A stretch of DNA of 44,806 nucleotides from an uncultured Verrucomicrobia subdivision 3 bacterium (lineage in GTDB: Bacteria > Verrucomicrobiota > Verrucomicrobiia > Limisphaerales > UBA11358): contig CAIXFY010000072.1 in the NCBI GenBank assembly GCA_903918885.1, positions 1-44,806 on the forward strand. The letters run 5' to 3'. How positions within the stretch are numbered: position 1 is the stretch's first letter; each line of letters begins with the position of its first letter. The notes under the pieces are model-generated. The model did no database searches. It was not told where the DNA came from and saw nothing but the letters and a program-made list of their open reading frames with translations. Shown one piece after another: positions 1-7,348 of the stretch. The position numbers and the translations under genes were made by a program.

Positions 1-123
1 ATTCTACAGATTTTAAGCCTCACGCTCTTTGAGAAAACGCCCATTTTACAGGCGCTTGCTCAACTGCCACCTGCTACACAACCGCCAGACACCGAAAATC
101 ATCAATGTTTACTCGGTTTTTAA
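1..123 (+). mobile_element. 3' end of an IS4-like transposase gene (partial)
   Basis: Frame 1 is open from the first base to TAA at 121-123 and encodes 40 residues beginning ILQILSLTLFEKTP. This resembles the extreme C-terminus of IS4-family DDE transposases, where a leucine-rich helix with an LFEKTP-type motif precedes a short tail ending in a phenylalanine-rich stretch. The catalytic DDE residues would lie outside the window. The following CCGGACAGTAGTGA (125-138) could belong to the right terminal inverted repeat, but the left end is not visible, so the boundary is unproven. The family call rests on recall of the motif. Confidence 0.55.
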
Positions 124-190
124 ACCGGACAGTAGTGATTTTCCCTCTTCTTTTTTGGGGTTGTTAAACCACCCAAATTTTTAACAGATA

Positions 191-209
191 CACTAGGCAT
201 TGCCTAGTG
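191..209. promoter_or_regulatory. 19-bp perfect palindrome, candidate operator
   Basis: CACTAGGCA-T-TGCCTAGTG is a perfect 9-bp inverted repeat around one central base, directly upstream of the XRE-type regulator gene. The size and position fit a dimeric repressor operator, probably autoregulatory. There is no T-run after it, so it is not a typical terminator. The role as operator is inference. Confidence 0.5.
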
Positions 210-241
210 TTTTATTTCACAGCGAATGGCAAAGATTATGT

Positions 242-484
242 GTGCCATCGGTAAAACCAAAGCACTGCCGCCAAAGGTCACGACTTGGAAAAAATGTCGC
301 TGCCCTGCGGAAAAAGCGTGGATTGACACAAGAAATGCTTTCGGAAAAATCTGGCATCAGCACTTGGTATGTCCAGTCCATTGAAGCGGGCGTAAATTTC
401 CCAAGTCTGCCCATTCTGGCGAAGATTAAGACCGCTCTGGAATGCTCTTGGAATCGGCTTTTTGAAGATTGCGACAAGCCGTAA
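242..484 (+). CDS. XRE-family helix-turn-helix regulator, possibly frameshifted at its N-terminus
   Basis: The C-terminal 65 residues form a complete Cro/C1-type HTH: LGKNVAALRKKRGLTQ, a turn at SEKSGIS, then the recognition helix and SIEAGVNFPSLPIL. Such proteins bind operator DNA as dimers. The start is uncertain. A TTG at 200 lies inside the palindrome, GTG at 242 is a compromise, and ATG at 226 or 238 opens another frame (MAKIMCAIGKTKALPPKV) that looks like a natural N-terminus and would join the HTH after a +1 shift near 280. The gene may therefore be a slightly broken copy. It lies between transposase DNA and tiny genes of unknown function, as accessory-region regulators often do. Confidence 0.65.
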   Translation: MPSVKPKHCRQRSRLGKNVAALRKKRGLTQEMLSEKSGISTWYVQSIEAGVNFPSLPILAKIKTALECSWNRLFEDCDKP

Positions 485-578
485 TTAAACAATTAAAAAA
501 TCCCCTGAAGAAAACTTCACGCATTTATTCAAGCGACATTGACCCAAATGCTTTTGAAGAATCGTTTCAATCAAGCAG

Positions 579-842
579 TCATTTTTTACGCTGTCGCTCA
601 ATCTGTTTCCGTCTGGTGATGTATTGACGGGTTTTGGAAATCATCTGACGTAGTTTTTGAATTTCCATCTGCTTGCTGGCCATTTTATTTTGCAGTTTTT
701 CCAATTCGTATTCACCCGCCGATTCATCTAAAACCATTCCCGAATCAAACAACCGATAAATTTCCGCCGTGATAATGTCCAGCAGTTTGAAAATCAATTC
801 TGCATCATTTTTCGTGACTGGATTATTCTGGTTTGGATTCAT
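579..842 (-). CDS. small basic coiled-coil protein, unknown function
   Basis: The protein has 87 residues from ATG at 842. This start is preferred over ATG at 887 because a GGATGGGA purine stretch precedes it. Two halves are visible: a helical segment with acidic and leucine residues (AELIFKLLDIITAEIYRLF), and a long charged helix with regular hydrophobic spacing that ends in a very basic tail (RRKQIERQRKK). This suggests a short coiled coil that could bind nucleic acid or a partner. Its start overlaps the end of the 45-codon gene upstream by 20 nt, so the two are probably co-translated. It converges on the XRE regulator. I do not recognise the family. Confidence 0.5.
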   Translation of the reverse strand: MNPNQNNPVTKNDAELIFKLLDIITAEIYRLFDSGMVLDESAGEYELEKLQNKMASKQMEIQKLRQMISKTRQYITRRKQIERQRKK

Positions 843-960
843 ATTTTTTCCCATCCAGAAAACATTCCAAAAGTCTGTGGAATTCATCTTGGCTCAATTC
901 GTAAGTTTTATCGCCCAATGTTGCTTTGGTTTTCGTCTCGTTGGTCTTCATATTTTTCAT
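823..960 (-). CDS. tiny hypothetical protein (45 aa)
   Basis: An ORF from ATG at 960 to TAA at 823-825 encodes MKNMKTNETKTKATLGDKTY and continues through a helical stretch ending in DGKKYESKPE. An internal ATG at 951 is an alternative start. It is hydrophilic with no membrane segment or cysteine pair. Support comes from its 20-nt overlap with the next gene on the same strand, a typical arrangement for translationally coupled accessory genes. No function can be assigned. Confidence 0.4.
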   Translation of the reverse strand: MKNMKTNETKTKATLGDKTYELSQDEFHRLLECFLDGKKYESKPE

Positions 961-1359
961 TCAAGAATAAATAGCAACCGCGCCAACAAATCCGCGCAAA
1001 TCTTGAAACTTTCTTCCATCAATCAAACGCATCAGGACTGCGAAGGATTCTTAACAGATGAAACAACCCCAATTGACGCCATTATCGCGTGTAGAATTCC
1101 CAAATTTGGCAGACTGAAATGTTTTTAAGGCGACGGACGGGGATGTGTAAAAACGCCCAATCAAATCAGTGTGTGCAGAGTTATTGCCAGTCTAACATCC
1201 AGTCTAACACGAAAGCGTTTTATTCTAGCGGTCCTCGAAAAATCACGCAAAATCTTGAAAACGCCAAAATCAAAATATGAAGACAAAAACCGAAAAAACA
1301 CCAACAGATTCAACTAGATTTACAAGATTTGAAGAGCAAGAAAACTTCAATAAAAATAC
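961..1359. other. gene-poor AT-rich stretch with an 11-bp direct repeat
   Basis: No convincing gene is seen on either strand. CCAGTCTAACA occurs at 1187-1197 and again at 1199-1209, separated by one base. Together with the transposase end at the left edge and the tRNA remnant at 1360-1409, this looks like debris of integrated DNA. It could also hold the promoter for the leftward tiny genes, but no convincing -35/-10 pair is visible. Confidence 0.4.
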
Positions 1360-1409
1360 GCGCATAGACCACCTCAAAGTAGCGTGTCTGCCAATTCCAC
1401 CATATGCGC
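1360..1409 (-). pseudogene. tRNA-Leu(GAG) remnant lacking variable and T arms
   Basis: Read on the minus strand, the sequence starts GCGCATA-TG, then GTGGAATTGGCAGACAC (a leucine-type D arm), then GCTACTTTGAGGTGGT, an anticodon arm carrying GAG. Similarity stops in the 3' side of the anticodon stem. Immediately afterwards comes C-TATGCGC, a perfect 7-bp complement of the 5' acceptor strand (1403-1409 against 1360-1366). A deletion of roughly 35-40 nt that removed the variable and T arms would give exactly this. No CCA follows and the next base is G rather than the usual A73. A functional mini-tRNA is unlikely but cannot be excluded. Confidence 0.55.
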
Positions 1410-1456
1410 AACCGGGCTGAAAATCTTGCCTAATGATGATGTAGAAGCAAGTTTTT

Positions 1457-2665
1457 TCACCGGCCAAACAGCCAGTTCCAACCGCGCCAATGGTTCGGCT
1501 GCGTCGCGCTGAAGCCGCTGCCGTGCGGTTTGTCCAAATCAATCTGCAACAGCACGCTGATGGCGTTCGCCCCGCGCTCGCCGTCGCGCAGGGCGTTGAA
1601 ACCGTAGCCGTAGTTGACCATGAACCGGAATTTGTCCGACGGCGCGCGATACAAAATTCCCGCGCCGACGCCGCTGACGGAATTGCCCGACTGGCCGGTG
1701 CCGGGCAGATAATCAATCACCGCCGTGGCCGCGTTGAAATTCAAATTCCACCGCTGGTTCGGCGCAATGGGCAGCAGGTAACTGGCGTTCAGGATGGCGA
1801 ACTGGCGCGCGCTGAATTCCTGAAAAAAATAGCCGGGCAGCGACAGCGGATATTCCGCCGCGAGCGGGAGAAATCCGCCGAGGCGATAGGCGCTCAAACG
1901 GTCGGCGTTCACGGAGACGCCGGCGACCAGGCGCGCGGAAAAATTCTGTTTACTCTCCGGCAGCGTGTAGGACAGCGCGGCGGCGCTCCAAAAAAGATGC
2001 GTGGCCGACTCGATTTGCCGGTCGCCGTTGAAACCATATCTGCCGGGGTTCGCGCGGAACAGGCCTTCATACCAGACGGAAAGTTCCATCGCGAGTTCGG
2101 GAAACAGCGTCGGCTCAATGCCGCCGTAGCGCAAGCCGGTGCGCACGCTGAAGGTCGTCATGTCGCCGGGCGTCTTGAAATTCGCCGCGGTGTCGTCGTT
2201 GGCGCTGAAGAAGGAATAATGCGCCGCGCCGCGCAAAACCAGATTCAGCGGGATTTGGTCGTCCGGGTTGAACAGGTGATAAATGCTGGCGGAAATTTCG
2301 CCACCGTGGCCGTCAAAGGATTCGCGCTGGTTGTATTGACCCGCATCAATTTCGTTGTGGCCGTCCGCAAAACCGCCGCCCGCCGCGCCGATGGCAAAAT
2401 CCGTCTGCGGGCCGAGGCCGTGGACGAAGCCGAGTTCGGAATCCACGTAGACCGGCGCCAGCGCGAGGCGCAGCGTCAGGTTCGTGCGCAGAAAATCCGG
2501 CTGGTTGTGATAGTAAAACGCGTAGCCCGCCACCGGCGCGCGGCCTTCGAGCGGCTGGTTGTAACCGATTTGGATGAGGTCGCGCTTGACCGGATCAATC
2601 TGCGCGCCAGCGACGAGCGGGAGCGCAAGCATCAGCCAGCACCAGCTTTTCCTGATTCGCCGCAT
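1457..2665 (-). CDS. outer-membrane beta-barrel protein, unknown substrate
   Basis: The protein has 402 residues from ATG at 2665. That start gives a clean signal peptide: basic MRRIRK, hydrophobic CWLMLALPLVAG, cleavage near AQ. The upstream ATG at 2683 only adds six residues. The mature part alternates short amphipathic beta strands rich in Gly, Tyr and Phe with turns of Asp and Asn. The C-terminal third (YRLGGFLPLAAEYPLSLPGY, then YLLPIAPNQRWNLNFN) recalls the barrel of Omp85/BamA-like surface antigens, but no POTRA domain is present and the last residues (LFGR) are not a classic terminal strand. It diverges from carB; the two starts are 107 bp apart. Confidence 0.7.
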   Translation of the reverse strand: MRRIRKSWCWLMLALPLVAGAQIDPVKRDLIQIGYNQPLEGRAPVAGYAFYYHNQPDFLRTNLTLRLALAPVYVDSELGFVHGLGPQTDFAIGAAGGGFADGHNEIDAGQYNQRESFDGHGGEISASIYHLFNPDDQIPLNLVLRGAAHYSFFSANDDTAANFKTPGDMTTFSVRTGLRYGGIEPTLFPELAMELSVWYEGLFRANPGRYGFNGDRQIESATHLFWSAAALSYTLPESKQNFSARLVAGVSVNADRLSAYRLGGFLPLAAEYPLSLPGYFFQEFSARQFAILNASYLLPIAPNQRWNLNFNAATAVIDYLPGTGQSGNSVSGVGAGILYRAPSDKFRFMVNYGYGFNALRDGERGANAISVLLQIDLDKPHGSGFSATQPNHWRGWNWLFGR

Positions 2666-2752
2666 ATCAGATTGATAAAACAATCAGGCAGCGGCGGCAA
2701 GCGTGTTCGTTTCATACTTTCTGGACAGACGCCAAATTTTTCGGCTTAATCT

Positions 2753-2770
2753 GGCGAATTTAATTTCGCC
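2753..2770. promoter_or_regulatory. inverted repeat abutting the carB start
   Basis: GGCGAA-TTTAAT-TTCGCC is a perfect 6-bp inverted repeat ending two bases before the ATG at 2773. The central TTTAAT also resembles a -10 box, which would give an almost leaderless transcript. Binding here would block transcription or translation of the CarB half. This is inference from position only. Confidence 0.35.
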
Positions 2771-2772
2771 CG

Positions 2773-4563
2773 ATGTCATCACTCAACGCTGAAAAACTCG
2801 CCCAGGCCAAGTCGCTCGGATTTTCCGACCGGCAGATTGCTCACCTCACCGGCACGACCGAAGACGCCATCCGTGCTGAACGCAAACGCATCGGCCTCGT
2901 GCCGAGCTATCGCCTCGTAGACACCTGCGCCGCCGAGTTCGAGGCTTACACGCCGTATTATTATTCCACTTACGACCGCGGCGACGACGAAGTCAAAGGC
3001 AACACCGCGAAGAAGGTGATGATCCTCGGCGGCGGCCCGAACCGCATCGGCCAGGGCATTGAATTTGATTACTGCTGCGTCCACGCGGCGTTCGCGCTCA
3101 AGGAAGACGGCTTTGAAACCATCATGGTGAACTCAAATCCGGAAACGGTTTCGACGGATTACGACACGAGCGACAAATTATTTTTCGAACCGCTCACGTT
3201 GGAAGACGTGCTGCACATTTACGAACGCGAAAAATGCTGGGGAGCCATCGCGCAATTCGGCGGCCAGACGCCGCTGAACCTCGCGCTCGGCCTGCAGAAA
3301 AACGGCGTGAACATCATTGGCACCTCGCCGCAGAGCATCGAAATCGCGGAAGACCGCAAACTGTTCGCGGCGATGCTGAACAAGCTGAACATTCCGCAAC
3401 CGCCGAACGGCCTCGCCACGAATGGCGAAGAAGCGCTCGTCATCGCCAAACGGTTGACGTATCCCGTGCTGGTGCGTCCTTCCTTCGTGCTCGGTGGGCG
3501 CGCGATGCAGATCGTTTATTCCGACCACGAACTGCAGCACTACATGAAGTTCGCCGTCGAAGTTTCCTCCGATCGCCCGGTGTTGGTGGATAAATTTCTC
3601 GAAGATGCCACGGAAGTGGATGTGGACTGCATCGCGGACGTCGGCCTGCCGAACGGCGGCACGATCGTCATCGGCGGCATGTTGGAACACATCGAGTTTG
3701 CCGGCGTGCATTCCGGCGACGCCGCGATGGTGCTGCCGCCGCACACGCTCTCGCAAAAAGTCATCGGCATCATCCGCGACTACACGCACGCGATGGCGCG
3801 TGAGCTGAAAGTCGTCGGCCTGATGAACGTGCAATACGCCGTCAAAGGTGAGACCGTTTACGTCCTCGAAGTGAATCCCCGTGCCTCGCGCACCGTGCCA
3901 TTCACGAGCAAAGCCATCGGCAAACCGCTCGCAAAAATTGCTGCACGCGTCATGGCGGGCAAGACCTTGAAGGAGCTCAACTTCACTGAAGAGATCTGGA
4001 CGAAATATTGGGCCGTGAAGGAATCCGTTTTTCCGTTCAACAAATTTGTCGGCCAGGACATTTTGCTCTCTCCCGAAATGCGTTCCACCGGCGAAGTCAT
4101 GGGCCTCGATGCCGACCTCGGCGTGGCCTACGCCAAATCGCAGATGGCCGCGAATTCGCCATTGCCGCTGGCCGGCAAGGTTTTCATCAGCGTCAGCGAC
4201 ATGCACAAGCCCCACGTGGCCGAAGTTGCCAAATCGTTTGCCGACCTCGGTTTCGAGCTCGTCGCCACCAGCGGCACAGCAACGGTTTTGGAAAAAGCCG
4301 GATTGAAAGTGGAGCGCGTTTTGAAATTACAGGAAGGCCGCCCGAACGTCGTGGACTTGCTGAAAAACAAACAGCTGCAACTCGTCATCAACACCCCTGC
4401 CGGCCAAAGCCCGCGCGAAGATGAAGTAAAAATCCGCACCACCGCCGTCTATACCGGCACGCCGATCATGACAACATTGAGCGGTGCCAAAGCCGCCGTG
4501 CTCGGCATCGCTGCGCTGAAAAAATCCGGCTACGCCGTGAAGACGGTTCAGGAATATCACTAA
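2773..4563 (+). CDS. carB: carbamoyl-phosphate synthase large chain, C-terminal half as a separate gene
   Basis: The family makes carbamoyl phosphate from bicarbonate, ammonia or glutamine nitrogen and two ATP, for pyrimidines and arginine. This 596-residue protein equals roughly the second half of the usual 1,070-residue CarB. It has the end of the oligomerisation domain (residues 1-70, with VDTCAAEFEAYTPYYYSTY), a second synthetase core starting with GGGPNRIGQGIEFDYCC (86-102), an ATP-grasp with VNPRASRTVPF near 367, and a C-terminal MGS-like regulatory domain (from about 470). The first ATP-grasp half, which makes carboxyphosphate, is absent; upstream DNA is a divergent barrel gene. Split CarB is known in some archaea and bacteria, so this is probably a natural split. 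recQ follows after 15 nt. Confidence 0.9.
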   Translation: MSSLNAEKLAQAKSLGFSDRQIAHLTGTTEDAIRAERKRIGLVPSYRLVDTCAAEFEAYTPYYYSTYDRGDDEVKGNTAKKVMILGGGPNRIGQGIEFDYCCVHAAFALKEDGFETIMVNSNPETVSTDYDTSDKLFFEPLTLEDVLHIYEREKCWGAIAQFGGQTPLNLALGLQKNGVNIIGTSPQSIEIAEDRKLFAAMLNKLNIPQPPNGLATNGEEALVIAKRLTYPVLVRPSFVLGGRAMQIVYSDHELQHYMKFAVEVSSDRPVLVDKFLEDATEVDVDCIADVGLPNGGTIVIGGMLEHIEFAGVHSGDAAMVLPPHTLSQKVIGIIRDYTHAMARELKVVGLMNVQYAVKGETVYVLEVNPRASRTVPFTSKAIGKPLAKIAARVMAGKTLKELNFTEEIWTKYWAVKESVFPFNKFVGQDILLSPEMRSTGEVMGLDADLGVAYAKSQMAANSPLPLAGKVFISVSDMHKPHVAEVAKSFADLGFELVATSGTATVLEKAGLKVERVLKLQEGRPNVVDLLKNKQLQLVINTPAGQSPREDEVKIRTTAVYTGTPIMTTLSGAKAAVLGIAALKKSGYAVKTVQEYH

Positions 4564-4578
4564 TACAATCGGTTTCCG

Positions 4579-6744
4579 ATGAAAACTGATGCTGTCTTGC
4601 TGCCATTGCTCAAGCAGTATTTTGGGTTCACCTCCTTCCGTCCGTTGCAGGAAGAAATCATCCGCGATTCGCTCGCGGGTAAAGACACCTTCGCTTTGCT
4701 GCCGACGGGTGGCGGCAAGTCGCTCTGTTTCCAGCTCCCCGCACTGGCGCGTGACGGCCTTACGGTCGTGGTCTCGCCGCTCATCGCGTTGATGAAAGAT
4801 CAGGTGGATGCACTGCAAGCCAGCGGCATTGCGGCCACGTTTTTGAATTCGTCGCTCACGCAAGATGAATCCAAAAAACGTCTGCGCGGTTTGCACAATG
4901 GCGAATTTAAATTGCTCTACGTCGCGCCGGAGCGGTTGATGCTCTCCGGTTTTCTCACGGATCTGCAAAAGTGGAACGTGCAACTCATTGCCATTGATGA
5001 AGCGCATTGCATCAGCGAGTGGGGCCACGATTTTCGTCCCGAATACCGCCAGATTTCGCAACTGCGAAAACAATTCCCCGCCGTGCCGTTCATGGCGCTC
5101 ACCGCCACCGCCACCGGCCGCGTGCGCGAAGACATCGTCACGCACTTGAAACTACGCGAGCCGAAATGTTACGTCGCCAGCTTCAATCGTCCGAACCTGA
5201 CGTATCGCGTCATCGCCAAAAACAAACCGTTCGACCAGTTGTTTGAATTTCTCCGCGCGCGACCGAAGGAAAGCGGCATCGTGTATTGCCTCTCGCGCAA
5301 AGGCGCGGAAAGCGTGGCCGAACGGTTGAACGAAAACGGCATCAAGGCCAAACCGTATCACGCCGGCCTCACGCCCAAGGAGCGCAGCACACATCAGGAA
5401 TTATTTTTGCGCGACGATGTGCGCGTCGTCTGCGCGACCATTGCGTTCGGCATGGGCATCAACAAACCGAACGTGCGTTTCGTCGTCCACTACGATTTGC
5501 CGAAGAACATCGAAGGCTATTATCAGGAAACTGGTCGTGCCGGTCGCGACGGATTGCCGGGCGAATGTGTTTTGCTTTTCAGCGCTGGCGACGCGGTGAA
5601 ACAGACGATGTTCATTGATGACAAACCGAATCCGCAAGAACAGCAGATCGCGCGCGAGCAATTGCAGCAGATGGTTCACTATGCAGAATGCGCCGGCTGT
5701 CGGCGCAGCGAACTACTCGCGTATTTCGGCGAGGAATTTTTCGCCGACGGCTGCGATGCGTGTGATAACTGCCTTTCGCCGCGCGCCACGTTCGACGGCA
5801 CGCTGGCCGCGCAAAAGTTTTTGTCGTGCGTCTTTCGCATCCGCGAAAAAAACGGCTTTGGTGTCGGACTGAATCACGTCGTGGAAGTGCTCACCGGCGC
5901 GGACACGGAAAAGATTCGCAGTTGGAACCACGCGCAGCTTTCCACCTACGGCATTGGCAAGGAACACAGCCGCCCCGAATGGGCCGCCATCGGCCGCGAA
6001 CTCGTGCGGCTCGAATTTTTGCGGCAGACGACGGATAAATTCAGCGTATTGGAATTAACCAATGCTGGCGCGGCGATGCTCAAGTCGCGCGCCAAGGTCA
6101 CGCTGACCAAACCCGTCGCTGTGCCGGAAGCCAAGGTGCGTCACGTTGGTGAAATTGCATGCGACGAAACCTTGTTCGAGCGCCTGCGCGAACTGCGCAA
6201 GCGACTTGCGGACGAACGCGATGTGCCGGCCTATATCATCTTCTCCGACGTCGCCTTGCGCCAGATGGCGCGGAATTATCCCGAGAACGAGCGGGATTTC
6301 GCCCGCATCAGCGGCGTGGGCGAAAAGAAATTACGCGAGTTCGGCGAAGTATTTCTCACGGAAATCGCCCTGCATCTTGCCACGAATCCGCGCCAGATTT
6401 TTGCGGACGAATCATTCGTCGTTCCCATGGCGCAGCGCTCCAGCCTCGGCGACACCGCGCGCGAAACACTGCGCCGTTTTCGCGCGGGCGATTCACCGGC
6501 GGAAATCGCCAGCGCGCGCGGGCTGGTGGTCGGCACGATTTACGGCCATCTCGCCACCGCGATTGAGGCGGGCGAGGCGATTGACCTGGAACAGATTATT
6601 AGTGCCGAAGCGCAAACTGAAATCGCCGCCGCGTTCAAGCGCACCGGCTGGGGCAACATCGTCGGCGCGAGAGAATTGCTGGGTGAAAAATATGATTACG
6701 GTTTACTGCGGATTTTCCGCGCGGCGGCGAACATAAAAAGGTAG
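4579..6744 (+). CDS. recQ: ATP-dependent DNA helicase RecQ
   Basis: RecQ unwinds DNA 3' to 5' in recombination and replication-fork repair. The 721-residue protein has Walker A LLPTGGGKS (41-48), DEAH box IDEAHCISEWGHD (139-151), the helicase C domain with QETGRAGRDG, the zinc-binding region with cysteines in YAECAGC and GCDACDNC, a winged helix, and an HRDC domain (about 530-600). A C-terminal helix-turn-helix tail (GLVVGTIYGHL) is found in longer RecQ proteins. It starts 15 nt after carB and may be co-transcribed. Its TAG stop (6742-6744) lies inside the palindromic repeat at 6740-6793. Confidence 0.95.
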   Translation: MKTDAVLLPLLKQYFGFTSFRPLQEEIIRDSLAGKDTFALLPTGGGKSLCFQLPALARDGLTVVVSPLIALMKDQVDALQASGIAATFLNSSLTQDESKKRLRGLHNGEFKLLYVAPERLMLSGFLTDLQKWNVQLIAIDEAHCISEWGHDFRPEYRQISQLRKQFPAVPFMALTATATGRVREDIVTHLKLREPKCYVASFNRPNLTYRVIAKNKPFDQLFEFLRARPKESGIVYCLSRKGAESVAERLNENGIKAKPYHAGLTPKERSTHQELFLRDDVRVVCATIAFGMGINKPNVRFVVHYDLPKNIEGYYQETGRAGRDGLPGECVLLFSAGDAVKQTMFIDDKPNPQEQQIAREQLQQMVHYAECAGCRRSELLAYFGEEFFADGCDACDNCLSPRATFDGTLAAQKFLSCVFRIREKNGFGVGLNHVVEVLTGADTEKIRSWNHAQLSTYGIGKEHSRPEWAAIGRELVRLEFLRQTTDKFSVLELTNAGAAMLKSRAKVTLTKPVAVPEAKVRHVGEIACDETLFERLRELRKRLADERDVPAYIIFSDVALRQMARNYPENERDFARISGVGEKKLREFGEVFLTEIALHLATNPRQIFADESFVVPMAQRSSLGDTARETLRRFRAGDSPAEIASARGLVVGTIYGHLATAIEAGEAIDLEQIISAEAQTEIAAAFKRTGWGNIVGARELLGEKYDYGLLRIFRAAANIKR

Positions 6745-6793
6745 GGCGGTGCTGCGCCGCCGGATTCGGGCTGACCAGCAGGTCAGCCCTACC
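6740..6793. repeat. palindromic repeat, copy A
   Basis: The ends are GGTAGGGC (6740-6747) and GCCCTACC (6786-6793). Inside is a GC hairpin (GGCG...CGCC) and a perfect 9-bp hairpin, GGGCTGACC-AGCA-GGTCAGCCC. The element lies between the convergent recQ and msrB genes, provides the recQ stop codon, and could terminate transcription from both sides. Related copies are at 13740 and 19350. Confidence 0.85.
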
Positions 6794-6802
6794 ATCTAAA
6801 AT

Positions 6803-7348
6803 TTATTTCTTCTCGTCCATCTTCCACGTCAGAGCATTGGTGTCCGTGCCCAAATCTATTGACGCGGAATTGATGCAGTAACGCAGCCCTTTCGGGCCGG
6901 GGCCGTCGTCAAACACATGGCCGAGATGGCTGCCGCAGTTCGCACACAAAACTTCCGTGCGAACCATGCCAAAACTGGTGTCTTTGTGTTCGATCACTTT
7001 GCCCTGTGCGGCAATCTCCGAAAAACTTGGCCAGCCACAGTGTGAATCAAATTTATCGTCGGACTTGAACAAAATCTCACCACACGCTGCGCAGTGATAC
7101 TCGCCGGGCGTTTTCGTATCCCAGTATTTGCCAGTGAAGGCGCGCTCCGTGCCGGCTTCGCGCAGGACGTGATATTGTTCGGGCGTCAAAAGTTTGCGCC
7201 ATTCTTCTTCGGTGCGTTGGAGTGGGAATTTCATGGTGATGTCGTTGGTTGAATTGTTTCGCGCCGCCGGACTGTTCGCGGAATCCGCGCGGCAACCCGC
7301 CACCGTGAACAGCGCGGCCAGCAGGCAAAATTGCAAAGTTGTTTTCAT
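6803..7348 (-). CDS. msrB: peptide-methionine (R)-S-oxide reductase, lipoprotein form
   Basis: MsrB repairs oxidised methionine (R-sulfoxide) in proteins. The 181-residue precursor has a lipoprotein signal with lipobox VAGC (Cys19), placing it at the periplasmic face of a membrane. The catalytic domain follows: zinc pairs CAAC (86/89) and CANC (135/138), GWPSF (105-109), and the catalytic cysteine in RYCINS (Cys158). No MsrA domain is fused. The ATG overlaps the stop of the addB-like gene in an ATGA arrangement, so translation is probably coupled. Confidence 0.93.
   Translation of the reverse strand: MKTTLQFCLLAALFTVAGCRADSANSPAARNNSTNDITMKFPLQRTEEEWRKLLTPEQYHVLREAGTERAFTGKYWDTKTPGEYHCAACGEILFKSDDKFDSHCGWPSFSEIAAQGKVIEHKDTSFGMVRTEVLCANCGSHLGHVFDDGPGPKGLRYCINSASIDLGTDTNALTWKMDEKK

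Noticed and set aside
1187-1209. CRISPR-like direct repeat
   Set aside because: There are only two 11-bp units with a one-base gap, no array and no cas genes anywhere in the window.
1270-1716. 148-codon minus-strand ORF over the tRNA remnant
   Set aside because: It is frame chance through the barrel gene and the tRNA-like sequence, with no protein features.
1490-2749. 419-codon plus-strand ORF opposite the outer-membrane barrel gene
   Set aside because: Its translation is Arg/Ala/Val-rich without domains, while the opposite frame has a signal peptide and barrel strands. It is a GC-driven shadow.
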